DNA of 14,773 bases from Bacteroidales bacterium (GTDB taxonomy: Bacteria > Bacteroidota > Bacteroidia > Bacteroidales > Paludibacteraceae), in assembly GCA_900771035.1 (NCBI GenBank), contig CAAGML010000055.1, positions 1-14,773 on the forward strand, written 5' to 3'. The position numbers and the translations under genes are program-made. Shown here one piece after another: positions 1 through 7,775 of this stretch (within the stretch, counting starts at the first letter, position 1; each line of letters begins with the position of its first letter). The notes under the pieces are model-generated. The model had not been told where the DNA came from and did not search any database. It saw only the letters and a list, made by a program, of their open reading frames with translations.

Positions 1-537
1 AAAATGCTTCCGGGCACAGGTGAAAGGAGTCAGAGACATCCCTTTCTTCATGTATCGTTTAGCGACAGTTTTTGGTTAGCAACCGTACGCCTTCCCCACA
101 GGGTTTGTCGGTTGCGCCATAATGTGACGATATACGAGTACTCGGACGAGCTGTTCAAGGTGAGCGGTGCGCTGAAGGCGTTGGAGGTGACGCTCGACAT
201 TGTGATGTGGCTTGTGGTGGCACTCTATATTTACCTGATTGTGCAGTTTGTGAAGGTCATACGCTCGTTCACGCGGTCGAAGGTGTTCGAGAAGCAGGTG
301 GTGCGCCGTCTGTCGCGCATTGGCATTTATTTCATCGTCATGTCGCTTGTCGGCACATTGTGGAACATAGGCAAGACGTACCTTGTAAGTCAGCTGGTCA
401 GTATTGAGAGGTTCGAGATACTTTACCGTACGACGATAGAGTGGGACAGCCTGATTATGGGCTTTATCATACTGGTTATGAATGAGATTGTGAAACAGGC
501 TTTGGTAATGAAGGAGGAGAATGACCTGACGATATGA
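1..537 (+). CDS. DUF2975-family membrane protein, 5' end cut off
   Basis: The reading frame is open from base 1, so the gene enters from outside the window; the ATG at 4 is probably not its start. Three hydrophobic segments are visible, at about nt 193-261, 319-372 and 445-501. The C-terminus reads MKEENDLTI, which matches from memory the ending of Bacteroidales DUF2975 proteins (usually four-helix membrane proteins of about 200 residues). Here the first helix would lie upstream. The stop overlaps the start of a small HTH gene (ATGA at 534-537), the standard DUF2975-YozG pair. Its function is unknown; a membrane sensor or partner acting with the regulator is inference. The stretch up to about nt 125 is rich in Arg, His, Ser and Pro and looks unlike the family, while frame 2 looks more protein-like there, so a frameshift near nt 60-120 is possible. 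Confidence 0.65.
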   Translation, partial: KMLPGTGERSQRHPFLHVSFSDSFWLATVRLPHRVCRLRHNVTIYEYSDELFKVSGALKALEVTLDIVMWLVVALYIYLIVQFVKVIRSFTRSKVFEKQVVRRLSRIGIYFIVMSLVGTLWNIGKTYLVSQLVSIERFEILYRTTIEWDSLIMGFIILVMNEIVKQALVMKEENDLTI

Positions 538-731
538 TTGTGGTGAAGCTTGACAAGGTTATGACGGAGAGGGGAATAAGCTTGAATGAACTCTCTGAGC
601 GTGTGGGTATTACGCCCGCCAACCTCTCCATACTCAAGACAGGGAAGGCAAAGGCGATTCGTTTCTCAACGCTTGAGGCTATCTGCGATGTCCTGAAATG
701 CCAACCTGCCGACATCCTTGAATGCAAGTAA
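534..731 (+). CDS. YozG-type Cro/CI-family HTH regulator
   Basis: This 65-residue protein is essentially one XRE-type helix-turn-helix domain. Its recognition region reads LNELSERVGITPANLSILK (residues 18-36), and it ends ICDVLKCQPADILECK, the typical close of the YozG/YdaS-like small Cro/CI family in which the C-terminal helix is followed by a 'P.D.L' turn. It should bind DNA, probably as a dimer, and repress or tune its own operon. The ATG overlaps the stop of the DUF2975 gene as ATGA, so the two are translationally coupled and probably act together. Only 18 A/T-rich bases separate it from the M16 peptidase gene, which may share its transcript. The targets cannot be read from the sequence. 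Confidence 0.85.
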   Translation: MIVVKLDKVMTERGISLNELSERVGITPANLSILKTGKAKAIRFSTLEAICDVLKCQPADILECK

Positions 732-749
732 TTTTTTAATTTATATATT

Positions 750-3700
750 ATGAAACGTAGATTCTTATCTTTGCTTGTGGTTGCGCTTTTAGGCGTCACC
801 GCATTGTTTGCACAGGCGAAAAGCTACGGTCACGGTTTGCAGGAGTATAAACTCAGCAACGGTCTGACCGTTTACCTGTGGGAAGATCACACAGTTCCTG
901 ACGTTCACGGACGAGTAGTAGTGCGTGCGGGATCTGTGGACGAACCAGCAGAATACACAGGTCTGGCTCACTATCTGGAACACATGATGTTCAAAGGTAC
1001 TCAGACCATCGGTGCATTGGACTGGGCTAAGGAAAAACCTATTTACGACAGCATCATCGATGCTTACAGCCGCCTCAACGCATGGGGTAAGGCTCATGCG
1101 AAGGATAAACCTTCGAAGAAGGAGAACCCTGAGCGCCTTGCCATCATCAAGGAGATTAACGAGCTCTCACTGCGCGCTGCGAAGTACGGTGCAACCAACG
1201 ATTTCTCAAACCTGACAGAGAGTTACGGTGGTAACAACCTCAACGCATTCACCTCTTACGACCTGACTGCCTACCACAACGACTTCCCTGCAACAGCGAT
1301 GGAAAAATGGATGGCTCTCAACTCAGAGCGTCTGATTAACCCTGTCTTCCGTTCGTTCCAGGCTGAGCTTGAGAACGTGTTTGAGGAGTATAATATGTAC
1401 AACGACGACTACGGAACACACCAGCGTGAGTTCCTCTACGGAAAACTGTACGACGGGACTCCTTACGACCGTGACGTAATCGGTTATGCAGACCACCTGA
1501 AAAACCCAAGCCTTCAGGCACTCATCGACTTCTACAACACATGGTACGTGCCTAACAACATGGTGCTTCTCCTCGTCGGCGATTTTGACGCAGAACAGGC
1601 AAAACCTCTCATCCAGAAGTATTTCGGCAAACTGGTGCCAAAAGAGCTTCCAGAACGTCCAACCTACCCTGCACACGATTTCTCAAAAGACAAGAAGACT
1701 TACAAACTGAACGTCGGCTACACCCCACAATACATCTGGGCTTACCAGGGTATCAAAGAGGGAGACAAAGACGGTACTGCACTTGAGTTCGCATGCAACC
1801 TGCTGAACAACAGTCATGAGACAGGTCTGTTGGACAAACTGAACCTTGACGGTACAGTAGGCGGTGCTTACATTTCTCTCGATTCCCGCCGTATTGACGG
1901 CCGTATCTTGGTAATCGGCGTTCCTTACTACGACATGATCCAGGGCAAATTCGATGATATAAAGACCACCGAGAAAGCCATATACAAAGAGATTGAGAAA
2001 ATCAAGAACCCTAACACAATCCCTGACTGGCTGTTCAACTCTGTAAAAGCAGAGATGCTGCAGAGCCACCGCACAATGATGGACGAGTCGCAGGACGCTA
2101 AAATCAATATCTGTACTTACGCATTCACATACAATATCCCTCTGAGCGACTACGTAAACCAAGATGCTGAGATACGCGCACTGACCAAAGAGCAGGTTGC
2201 GGCAGTAGCGGCAAAATACCTGAACGGCCCTCGCGCAACAATAGACTTCGAGGCAGGCGAGCCTAAGAAGAACAAACTTGCCAAGCCAGCAATCAAGCCT
2301 CTGGACCCTCCAAAGGGTGTTACCACAGCATACGCTAAAGAGTTCAAGAAAATCCCTACCACTAACGTAAATATAGTTTACAACAACTTCGCCGACGTAA
2401 CAGACAAGAACCTCTTCCCTAACGTTAACCTCCACTACTCGGTGAACGACAAGAACGACATCTTCTCACTCACTCTCCGTTATGGCGTGGGCGCACATGT
2501 GCTGCCTAAACTCGCTTACGCGGTACAACTGATGAACACAGCAGGTTGTATGCAGCTTAACGGCAAGAAAGCAAACTCGCAGGATGTTCACCGCGCATAC
2601 TCGGAACTCGGTGCAACCTACAGTTTCGACGTTGACGACAGCTACTTCTACATCAGCGTATATGGTGACGAGAAGAACCTTGATAAGATTGTCAAGATGC
2701 TCGTTCCTCAAATCATGATGCCTGACCTCGACGAAAAGCAGATTAAGAGCATGATTTCAAACGCTTACTGGTCACGTTACAGCGAGAAGAAGAGTACAAA
2801 CGCACTCTCCTCAGCACTTCTGGAGTACATACTTTACGGTGAGCAGTCACGTTTCATTGACCGTATTCCTATGAGCGAACTCTACCACTATTCAGTTCTT
2901 CCTGACGGCAGTGGTTACGACGAGACTTTCCTTGTAAACAAGGACAACCTCACAACAACCATCCAAGAGGCTACAGGTTATAAACTTGACATCTACTATT
3001 GTGGTAAGAAAGACATCAACGAAGTTGCCGAGGCAATGAAAGCAGTGCCAATGCAGGAGACAATGCGCAACACGCAGTCACCATACCTGCGTAACCGTCA
3101 GATTTACAACAAGACTGAGATTATGTTCCTTCCTGACAGCAAGATGCAGCAGGCTAAGGTTTATTTCTACGTGAACGGCACGAACTACAACAAAGAGCAG
3201 GAGGTTCTGGCTGACGCATTCAACCAGTACTTCTCTGGCGGTTTCTCAGGTCTTGTTATGAACGAAATCCGTGAAAAACGCTCGATGGCCTACACAGCTT
3301 ACGCAGGTTACAGCACCCCTTCAGTTCCTAACAAAGATGCTTACCTCATCGGTTATGTTGGAACACAGAGCGACAAGGTGGCTGACGCTGTTGACGTTAT
3401 GATGGACCTTATCACCAACATGCCAGCCCCTGAAGACGAGGCAACACGTATGGAAGATATACGCACGTTCCTCTATCAGGCAACTCTGGTGGCTAAACCA
3501 TCAATGCGCGGCAAGAGCCAGACATTTGAATACTGGCGCAGAATGGGTTACAACGACGACCCTGCCAAGGTTAACCTTCCTAAGATTGAGAACCTGACTT
3601 ACCAGCAGATTCAGAAATACTACGAGGATAACATCAAGGGACGTCCTGTGACAATCATCATAATCGGCGACCCTAAGATGATCAATCAGAAACAACTTGA

Positions 3701-3770
3701 GGAGAAATACGGCGACCTTGTAAAAGTCAGCAACGGCAAACTCTTCAAGGGTGGTGTTGACGACTTATAA
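750..3770 (+). CDS. Secreted M16 (pitrilysin/insulinase) zinc metallopeptidase
   Basis: This 1006-residue protein begins with a Sec signal peptide (MKRRFLSLLVVALLGVTALFAQA, cleavage near residue 23), which places it in the periplasm or outside. The inverted zinc motif HYLEH lies at 74-78 (ligands H74 and H78, catalytic E77). The third ligand is probably E213 in the VFEEYN stretch. The usual H-to-E spacing is lengthened by a charged helical insertion at about 95-150, which I recall as common in Bacteroidetes members. The length fits the two-half M16 layout with four domains. The second half lacks HxxEH but keeps the IREKRSMAY motif (840-848) that helps build the active site in the family. The likely role is degrading peptides in the cell envelope. 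The next gene upstream is a small HTH regulator 18 nt away; a strong terminator follows. No Cys in a lipobox is present, so it is soluble or periplasmic rather than a lipoprotein. Confidence 0.93.
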   Translation: MKRRFLSLLVVALLGVTALFAQAKSYGHGLQEYKLSNGLTVYLWEDHTVPDVHGRVVVRAGSVDEPAEYTGLAHYLEHMMFKGTQTIGALDWAKEKPIYDSIIDAYSRLNAWGKAHAKDKPSKKENPERLAIIKEINELSLRAAKYGATNDFSNLTESYGGNNLNAFTSYDLTAYHNDFPATAMEKWMALNSERLINPVFRSFQAELENVFEEYNMYNDDYGTHQREFLYGKLYDGTPYDRDVIGYADHLKNPSLQALIDFYNTWYVPNNMVLLLVGDFDAEQAKPLIQKYFGKLVPKELPERPTYPAHDFSKDKKTYKLNVGYTPQYIWAYQGIKEGDKDGTALEFACNLLNNSHETGLLDKLNLDGTVGGAYISLDSRRIDGRILVIGVPYYDMIQGKFDDIKTTEKAIYKEIEKIKNPNTIPDWLFNSVKAEMLQSHRTMMDESQDAKINICTYAFTYNIPLSDYVNQDAEIRALTKEQVAAVAAKYLNGPRATIDFEAGEPKKNKLAKPAIKPLDPPKGVTTAYAKEFKKIPTTNVNIVYNNFADVTDKNLFPNVNLHYSVNDKNDIFSLTLRYGVGAHVLPKLAYAVQLMNTAGCMQLNGKKANSQDVHRAYSELGATYSFDVDDSYFYISVYGDEKNLDKIVKMLVPQIMMPDLDEKQIKSMISNAYWSRYSEKKSTNALSSALLEYILYGEQSRFIDRIPMSELYHYSVLPDGSGYDETFLVNKDNLTTTIQEATGYKLDIYYCGKKDINEVAEAMKAVPMQETMRNTQSPYLRNRQIYNKTEIMFLPDSKMQQAKVYFYVNGTNYNKEQEVLADAFNQYFSGGFSGLVMNEIREKRSMAYTAYAGYSTPSVPNKDAYLIGYVGTQSDKVADAVDVMMDLITNMPAPEDEATRMEDIRTFLYQATLVAKPSMRGKSQTFEYWRRMGYNDDPAKVNLPKIENLTYQQIQKYYEDNIKGRPVTIIIIGDPKMINQKQLEEKYGDLVKVSNGKLFKGGVDDL

Positions 3771-3790
3771 TAAATTGCTATAAATCAATG

Positions 3791-3825
3791 ATAACAGGCT
3801 GCTTTCAGTGGCCTGTTATTTTTTT
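3791..3825 (+). terminator. Intrinsic terminator after the M16 peptidase gene
   Basis: A perfect 9-bp inverted repeat (ATAACAGGC at 3791-3799, GCCTGTTAT at 3811-3819) with an 11-base loop is followed directly by a T run to 3825. It begins 20 bases after the M16 stop codon and separates that gene from the promoter of the M3 peptidase. Confidence 0.9.
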
Positions 3826-3831
3826 GTGGTT

Positions 3832-3866
3832 TTTGTTGGATAATTCAGAAAAAAATCGTACCTTTG
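3832..3866 (+). promoter_or_regulatory. Bacteroidetes-type sigma-ABfr promoter for the M3 peptidase gene
   Basis: TACCTTTG at 3859-3866 matches the Bacteroidetes -7 consensus TAnnTTTG. TTTG/TTG elements at 3832-3838 lie about 20 bases upstream, the expected -33 position. Transcription would start near 3872, giving a leader of roughly 30 bases before the ATG at 3905. It follows the terminator directly, so it begins a new transcription unit that may extend into the following membrane-protein and suf genes. Confidence 0.75.
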
Positions 3867-3871
3867 CAGGT

Positions 3872-3903
3872 TGCAATGATGTTGCATTTTAATATCAATA
3901 TTA
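3872..3903 (+). repeat. Two short inverted repeats in the leader of the M3 peptidase gene
   Basis: TGCAA/TTGCA arms (3872-3876 and 3882-3886, 5-base loop) lie just after the promoter, and TAATAT/ATATTA arms (3890-3895 and 3898-3903, 2-base loop) end directly before the ATG. Both are short, and the second is pure A/T, so they may be chance in an A/T-rich leader. They could also be a regulator site or a weak leader hairpin. Confidence 0.3.
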
Positions 3904-3904
3904 T

Positions 3905-5998
3905 ATGAAAAAATTATTCTTATTCTTAGCAGTAGCAATGACAATGTTTGCCTGTTCTGAAAAAGAGGAACGTGTAAATCCGTTCTTCCAGGAATGGGAT
4001 ACCCCAGAGGGTGTTCCTCCTTTCGAGTCTATCATGAATTGTGACTTCAAACCAGCCTTCGAGCGTGGTATTGAGCTGCAAAACGCAGAGATAGATTCAA
4101 TAGTCAACAATGCTGAAGCCCCTACTTTCGAGAACACTCTCGCGGCACTCGACGCTTCAGGAGAACTTCTGGACAAAGTCAGCGGCGTTTTCTTCAACGT
4201 ATGTGAGAGCGATGGCAATGACAGCCTTAACGCCCTTCAGGAGGAAATTCTCCCTATGCTCTCTGAGCACCAGGACAACATCTACATGAACGCAAAACTT
4301 TTCGCCCGTATAGATGCCGTCTATAAAGACCGCGAGAACCAGAACTACAATCCTGAGCAACTCCGTCTCATAGAAGAGGTTCACAAGGCATTCGTGCGCA
4401 GCGGTGTTGCCCTTCCTGCCGACAAACAGGCACGTCTCCGTGAAATCAACAAAGAACTCTCTGTCCTCCAGACAAAGTTCGGCAACAATCTCCTCAACGA
4501 CCTCAACGCCTACAAACTGGTCATCGACAAGGAAGAAGACCTTGCCGGTCTTCCTCAGAGCGTACGTGACGCAGGAGCCGAGGCAGCAAAGGCAGACGGC
4601 AAGGAGGGGAAATGGGAGTTTGGTCTCTCCGTACCAAGCTATGGACCATTCATGCAATACAGCGAAAACCGCGAACTCCGCAAGCAGATGTACGAGGCTT
4701 ACCACAACAAGGGTAACAACAATAACGCAAACGACAACAAGCAGATTTGCCTTGACATAATTAAGCTCCGTATAGAAAAGGCGAAACTTCTCGGCTACAA
4801 CACTCCTGCCGAAATGATTCTTGACGACACAATGGCAAAAACCCCAGAAGCAGTCAACTCATTCCTCGCACAGATTTTCACCGCAGCAAACGAAAAAGCC
4901 AAGGCTGAACTGAAGGAGATGCAAACCATAGCCGAACGCGATGGCGTAACCATCGAGGCTTGGGACTGGGATTTCTACGCTGAGAAACTCCGTCAGGAAA
5001 AATACGCACTTGACGAAAACGAAATCCGTCCTTACTTCCAGATGGAGAATGTACGCCAGGGTGTCTTTGCCGTTGCAAACAAACTCTATGGACTGAACTT
5101 CGAGAAGATTGAGGATGCCCCACGCTTCAACCCAGAGGCTGAATGCTTCCGCGTAACCGACAATAACGGTGCTTTGGTAGGTGTGTTCTATTGCGACTAT
5201 TACCCACGTGTCTCAAAACGCGGCGGCGCATGGATGGAGAACGTCCGCGGCCAGTATTGGAAAGACGGCAAGGAAATCCGTCCAGTCATCGTAAACATCG
5301 GCAACTTCACACGTCCAACTTCCTCAACCCCTTCCCTCCTCAATGTTGACGAGGTAGAGACTATGTTCCATGAGTTTGGCCACGCTCTTCACGGTCTTCT
5401 CGCACAGGCACAATACAAAACCCTCTCAGGCACTAACGTAGCCCGCGACTTCGTGGAACTTCCTTCGCAGATTAACGAGAACTGGGCATTCCAGCCAGAA
5501 GTACTCGCAATGTACGCCAAACATTACAAAACAGGTGAAATCATCCCTGACTCACTCGTTCAGAAGATTCTCGCCACCTCTACCTTCAACCAGGGCTTCA
5601 TGACAACAGAACTCTGCGCCGCCTCAATCCTTGATATGTGCTGGCATAATCTCAGTTCTGTTGACGGAATAACAGATGTCTATGCTTTCGAGAATGAGCA
5701 GATGAACGCAATAGGTCTCATCCCTCAGATTTCCTCACGTTACCGTACAACTTACTTCAACCACATCTGGGGTGGTGGTTACGCAGCAGGTTACTACAGC
5801 TACCTTTGGGCTGAGGTTCTTGACAAGGATGCGTTCTCGGTATTCGAGAAGAACGGTATCTTTGACCCTGAGACAGCAGCTGCTTTCAAAGTGCTTCTCT
5901 CAAGCGGAAACACCGTTGACCCAATGCAGTTGTTCCGTAACTTCAAAGGTGGTGACCCAGACATTGAGCCATTACTGCGCGGCCGCGGCTTGAAATAA
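3905..5998 (+). CDS. dcp: M3-family peptidyl-dipeptidase Dcp, lipoprotein form
   Basis: This 697-residue protein is a zinc metallopeptidase of the M3 (thimet/Dcp) family, which removes C-terminal dipeptides from oligopeptides. The zinc site is HEFGH at 489-493 (ligands H489 and H493, catalytic E490), with the third ligand E518 in DFVELPSQ. The glycine- and tyrosine-rich region near residue 625 (GGGYAAGYYSYLWAEV) and the C-terminal end FKGGDPDIEPLLRGRGL are typical of Dcp. Length is as usual for the family. The N-terminus is a lipoprotein signal with lipobox MFAC and predicted lipidated Cys17, so it is an envelope rather than cytosolic enzyme. The residues after Cys17 (SEKEE) are acidic, which resembles Bacteroidetes surface-export signals, so surface display is possible. 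It has its own promoter and lies 11 bases before the next gene. It probably complements the preceding M16 peptidase in peptide use. Confidence 0.93.
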   Translation: MKKLFLFLAVAMTMFACSEKEERVNPFFQEWDTPEGVPPFESIMNCDFKPAFERGIELQNAEIDSIVNNAEAPTFENTLAALDASGELLDKVSGVFFNVCESDGNDSLNALQEEILPMLSEHQDNIYMNAKLFARIDAVYKDRENQNYNPEQLRLIEEVHKAFVRSGVALPADKQARLREINKELSVLQTKFGNNLLNDLNAYKLVIDKEEDLAGLPQSVRDAGAEAAKADGKEGKWEFGLSVPSYGPFMQYSENRELRKQMYEAYHNKGNNNNANDNKQICLDIIKLRIEKAKLLGYNTPAEMILDDTMAKTPEAVNSFLAQIFTAANEKAKAELKEMQTIAERDGVTIEAWDWDFYAEKLRQEKYALDENEIRPYFQMENVRQGVFAVANKLYGLNFEKIEDAPRFNPEAECFRVTDNNGALVGVFYCDYYPRVSKRGGAWMENVRGQYWKDGKEIRPVIVNIGNFTRPTSSTPSLLNVDEVETMFHEFGHALHGLLAQAQYKTLSGTNVARDFVELPSQINENWAFQPEVLAMYAKHYKTGEIIPDSLVQKILATSTFNQGFMTTELCAASILDMCWHNLSSVDGITDVYAFENEQMNAIGLIPQISSRYRTTYFNHIWGGGYAAGYYSYLWAEVLDKDAFSVFEKNGIFDPETAAAFKVLLSSGNTVDPMQLFRNFKGGDPDIEPLLRGRGLK

Positions 5999-6009
5999 TC
6001 CCTTGGTCA

Positions 6010-7008
6010 ATGCACAGACTGGAATATACAAAAAATATAGCCAACGGGGGTGTGGTGACAATAGCTGTCACCATACTCCTCTCGGCTCTGTTTTGGTTTC
6101 TTCCGGTATATGTTTTTCCTGAGGATTGTCCACCCGTCATTTCCAGATTCATGGGCATTGAGCTGTTTTCAATACCCTTTGGCGTTTCCAGGGTACTTGC
6201 TTTCGTGTTCTGGTTGGCAATCTGGTTTATCGTAAACGACAAATGTGAGAAAGCACATATCATTCCAGTCCGTTCCATAATGCCTTTAGTCATTGGCATG
6301 GCTGTCGTGTCTGCAATTCCACAGTTGCAGTACTTCGATTTCGGAATGATAGCATTCTTGTTTTTTCTCAGTGCCCTGATGACCATATTTAATTTATATA
6401 CTGTGTCAAATCAAGTCAATGAGTCGTTCAGGGCTATCTTTTTCATCCTGATATCCTCGCTGTTTGTCCCTGAGTATATCTGGATGTTTGTACTTTTCTT
6501 TTTGGGACTTGCTGTGTTCAAGGTACGTTCGTCACGTATCTTTATCAGCATTTCCGTGGCGTTGCTGGTGTTTGTCTGGATGGTGTGGGGAGTATGTTTT
6601 GTAATTGGAAAAGTTCCACTCTTCTATGCGTATCTCGCCTCGTTAGTGGATTTCAACTTTTTCAATTATCATGGCAATGTCGTACATATAGCAGGTCTTG
6701 TCCTGATGTTCATTACCATGCTTATTATGATAATTGCCGTTATAGGCATTTCGAATAAATACGATGCCCGGGTGAGACTGAATAGGTCATTCATCAATAT
6801 GTCATTCTTTTTTTCCACAGCCCTGATGGTGGCTGCAAAAGGGTTTAATACAGACTTACTGATGATAGTAGTGCTGATGATAACATTGTTGTCAGCCCTA
6901 TATTTCAGTACTCAGAGAAGCAATTTCTCAAATATATTGTTTCTGGTCGTCCTTGTGCTTCTGGTGGCATATAGGGTGGCAGACGGACTTATTAAGATAG
7001 AAATATAA
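6010..7008 (+). CDS. Polytopic membrane protein of unknown function
   Basis: I do not recognise this 332-residue protein with certainty. It has about nine or ten hydrophobic segments, at roughly residues 14-36, 57-76, 86-104, 110-130, 141-171 (one or two), 178-200, 224-247, 260-276, 283-300 and 308-323, joined by short loops. There is no visible catalytic or nucleotide-binding motif. The overall build recalls DUF6427-like Bacteroidetes membrane proteins, but this is a weak impression. It starts 11 bases after dcp and ends 14 bases before sufC, so it is probably co-transcribed with one or both. Arg is written AGA/AGG in 8 of its 12 cases, unlike the preceding peptidase genes, which use mainly CGT/CGC. 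This suggests low expression or a different history. A transporter or a lipid-linked role are both possible and neither is supported by a motif. Confidence 0.8.
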   Translation: MHRLEYTKNIANGGVVTIAVTILLSALFWFLPVYVFPEDCPPVISRFMGIELFSIPFGVSRVLAFVFWLAIWFIVNDKCEKAHIIPVRSIMPLVIGMAVVSAIPQLQYFDFGMIAFLFFLSALMTIFNLYTVSNQVNESFRAIFFILISSLFVPEYIWMFVLFFLGLAVFKVRSSRIFISISVALLVFVWMVWGVCFVIGKVPLFYAYLASLVDFNFFNYHGNVVHIAGLVLMFITMLIMIIAVIGISNKYDARVRLNRSFINMSFFFSTALMVAAKGFNTDLLMIVVLMITLLSALYFSTQRSNFSNILFLVVLVLLVAYRVADGLIKIEI

Positions 7009-7022
7009 ATCACAGTTAATAT

Positions 7023-7772
7023 ATGCTTGAAATCAAGAATCTGCATGCTAAAATTGCAGGCAAGGAAATTCTCAAGGGATTGAACCTTACCATAAAAGCC
7101 GGCGAGGTTCACGCAATCATGGGACCTAACGGTGCAGGCAAAAGCACGTTGAGCAATGTCCTATCGGGGCATCCCGCATACGAGGTGACAGAGGGAGAGA
7201 TATGGTTTTGCGGTAAGAACCTTTTGGAGATGCCTGCCGAAGTCCGTGCGCGTGAAGGTATCTTCATGAGTTTTCAATATCCTGTCGAGATTCCGGGAGT
7301 GAGCATGACCAACTTCATGCGTGCCGCCGTAAACGAGCAACGCAAACACCGTGAGCAGGAACCTCTCTCGTCAAGCGAATTTCTCAAGATTATGCGCGAG
7401 AAACGCCAGATGGTGGAACTGGACAGTAAGCTGGCAAACCGTGCCGTCAACGAGGGATTCTCAGGAGGCGAGAAGAAACGTAACGAGATTTTCCAGATGG
7501 CAATGCTTGAGCCTAAGTTTGCCATACTTGACGAGACTGACTCCGGGCTTGACATTGATGCCCTCCGTATTGTCGCCCATGGCGTTAACATGCTTCGCTC
7601 ACCTGAACGTTCCTCAATGGTGATTACCCACTATCAACGTCTGTTGGATTATATTGTGCCTGATGTTGTGGATGTGCTGATGGATGGCAAGATTGTCATG
7701 ACAGGAACTAAGGAACTTGCCCTCGAACTTGAGGAGAAAGGCTATGACTGGATTCGTGAAATGAACAAATAA
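7023..7772 (+). CDS. sufC: SufC, ATPase of the SUF Fe-S cluster assembly complex
   Basis: This 249-residue ABC-type ATPase powers conformational changes of the cytosolic SufBCD scaffold during Fe-S cluster assembly. It shows Walker A GPNGAGKST at 34-42, the Q-loop in SFQYPVEIPG near 83-92, the signature SGGEKKR at 147-153, Walker B with catalytic Glu in FAILDETDSGLD (E171), and the switch His203 in ITHYQRLL. The SGGEKKRNE form and the ETDSGLDIDAL stretch distinguish SufC from transport ABC proteins, and it has no transmembrane partner of the permease type. Length is normal. It lies 3 bases before sufD, so the two are co-translated. sufB, which usually precedes sufC in this order, is absent here. 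Confidence 0.97.
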   Translation: MLEIKNLHAKIAGKEILKGLNLTIKAGEVHAIMGPNGAGKSTLSNVLSGHPAYEVTEGEIWFCGKNLLEMPAEVRAREGIFMSFQYPVEIPGVSMTNFMRAAVNEQRKHREQEPLSSSEFLKIMREKRQMVELDSKLANRAVNEGFSGGEKKRNEIFQMAMLEPKFAILDETDSGLDIDALRIVAHGVNMLRSPERSSMVITHYQRLLDYIVPDVVDVLMDGKIVMTGTKELALELEEKGYDWIREMNK

Positions 7773-7775
7773 ATC

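Noticed and set aside
766..773. TATCTTTG matching the Bacteroidetes -7 element
   Set aside because: It lies inside the signal-peptide codons of the M16 gene, with no suitable -33 element and no start codon in frame shortly downstream.
1683..2435. A 250-codon open frame on the - strand opposite the M16 peptidase gene
   Set aside because: Its translation is Cys/Val-rich without any domain, and it lies fully antisense to a strongly conserved gene; it reflects the codon bias of the real gene.
5857..5864. TATCTTTG as a possible internal promoter for the membrane-protein and suf genes
   Set aside because: It encodes part of a conserved Dcp region and lacks a TTG at the right distance; most likely chance.
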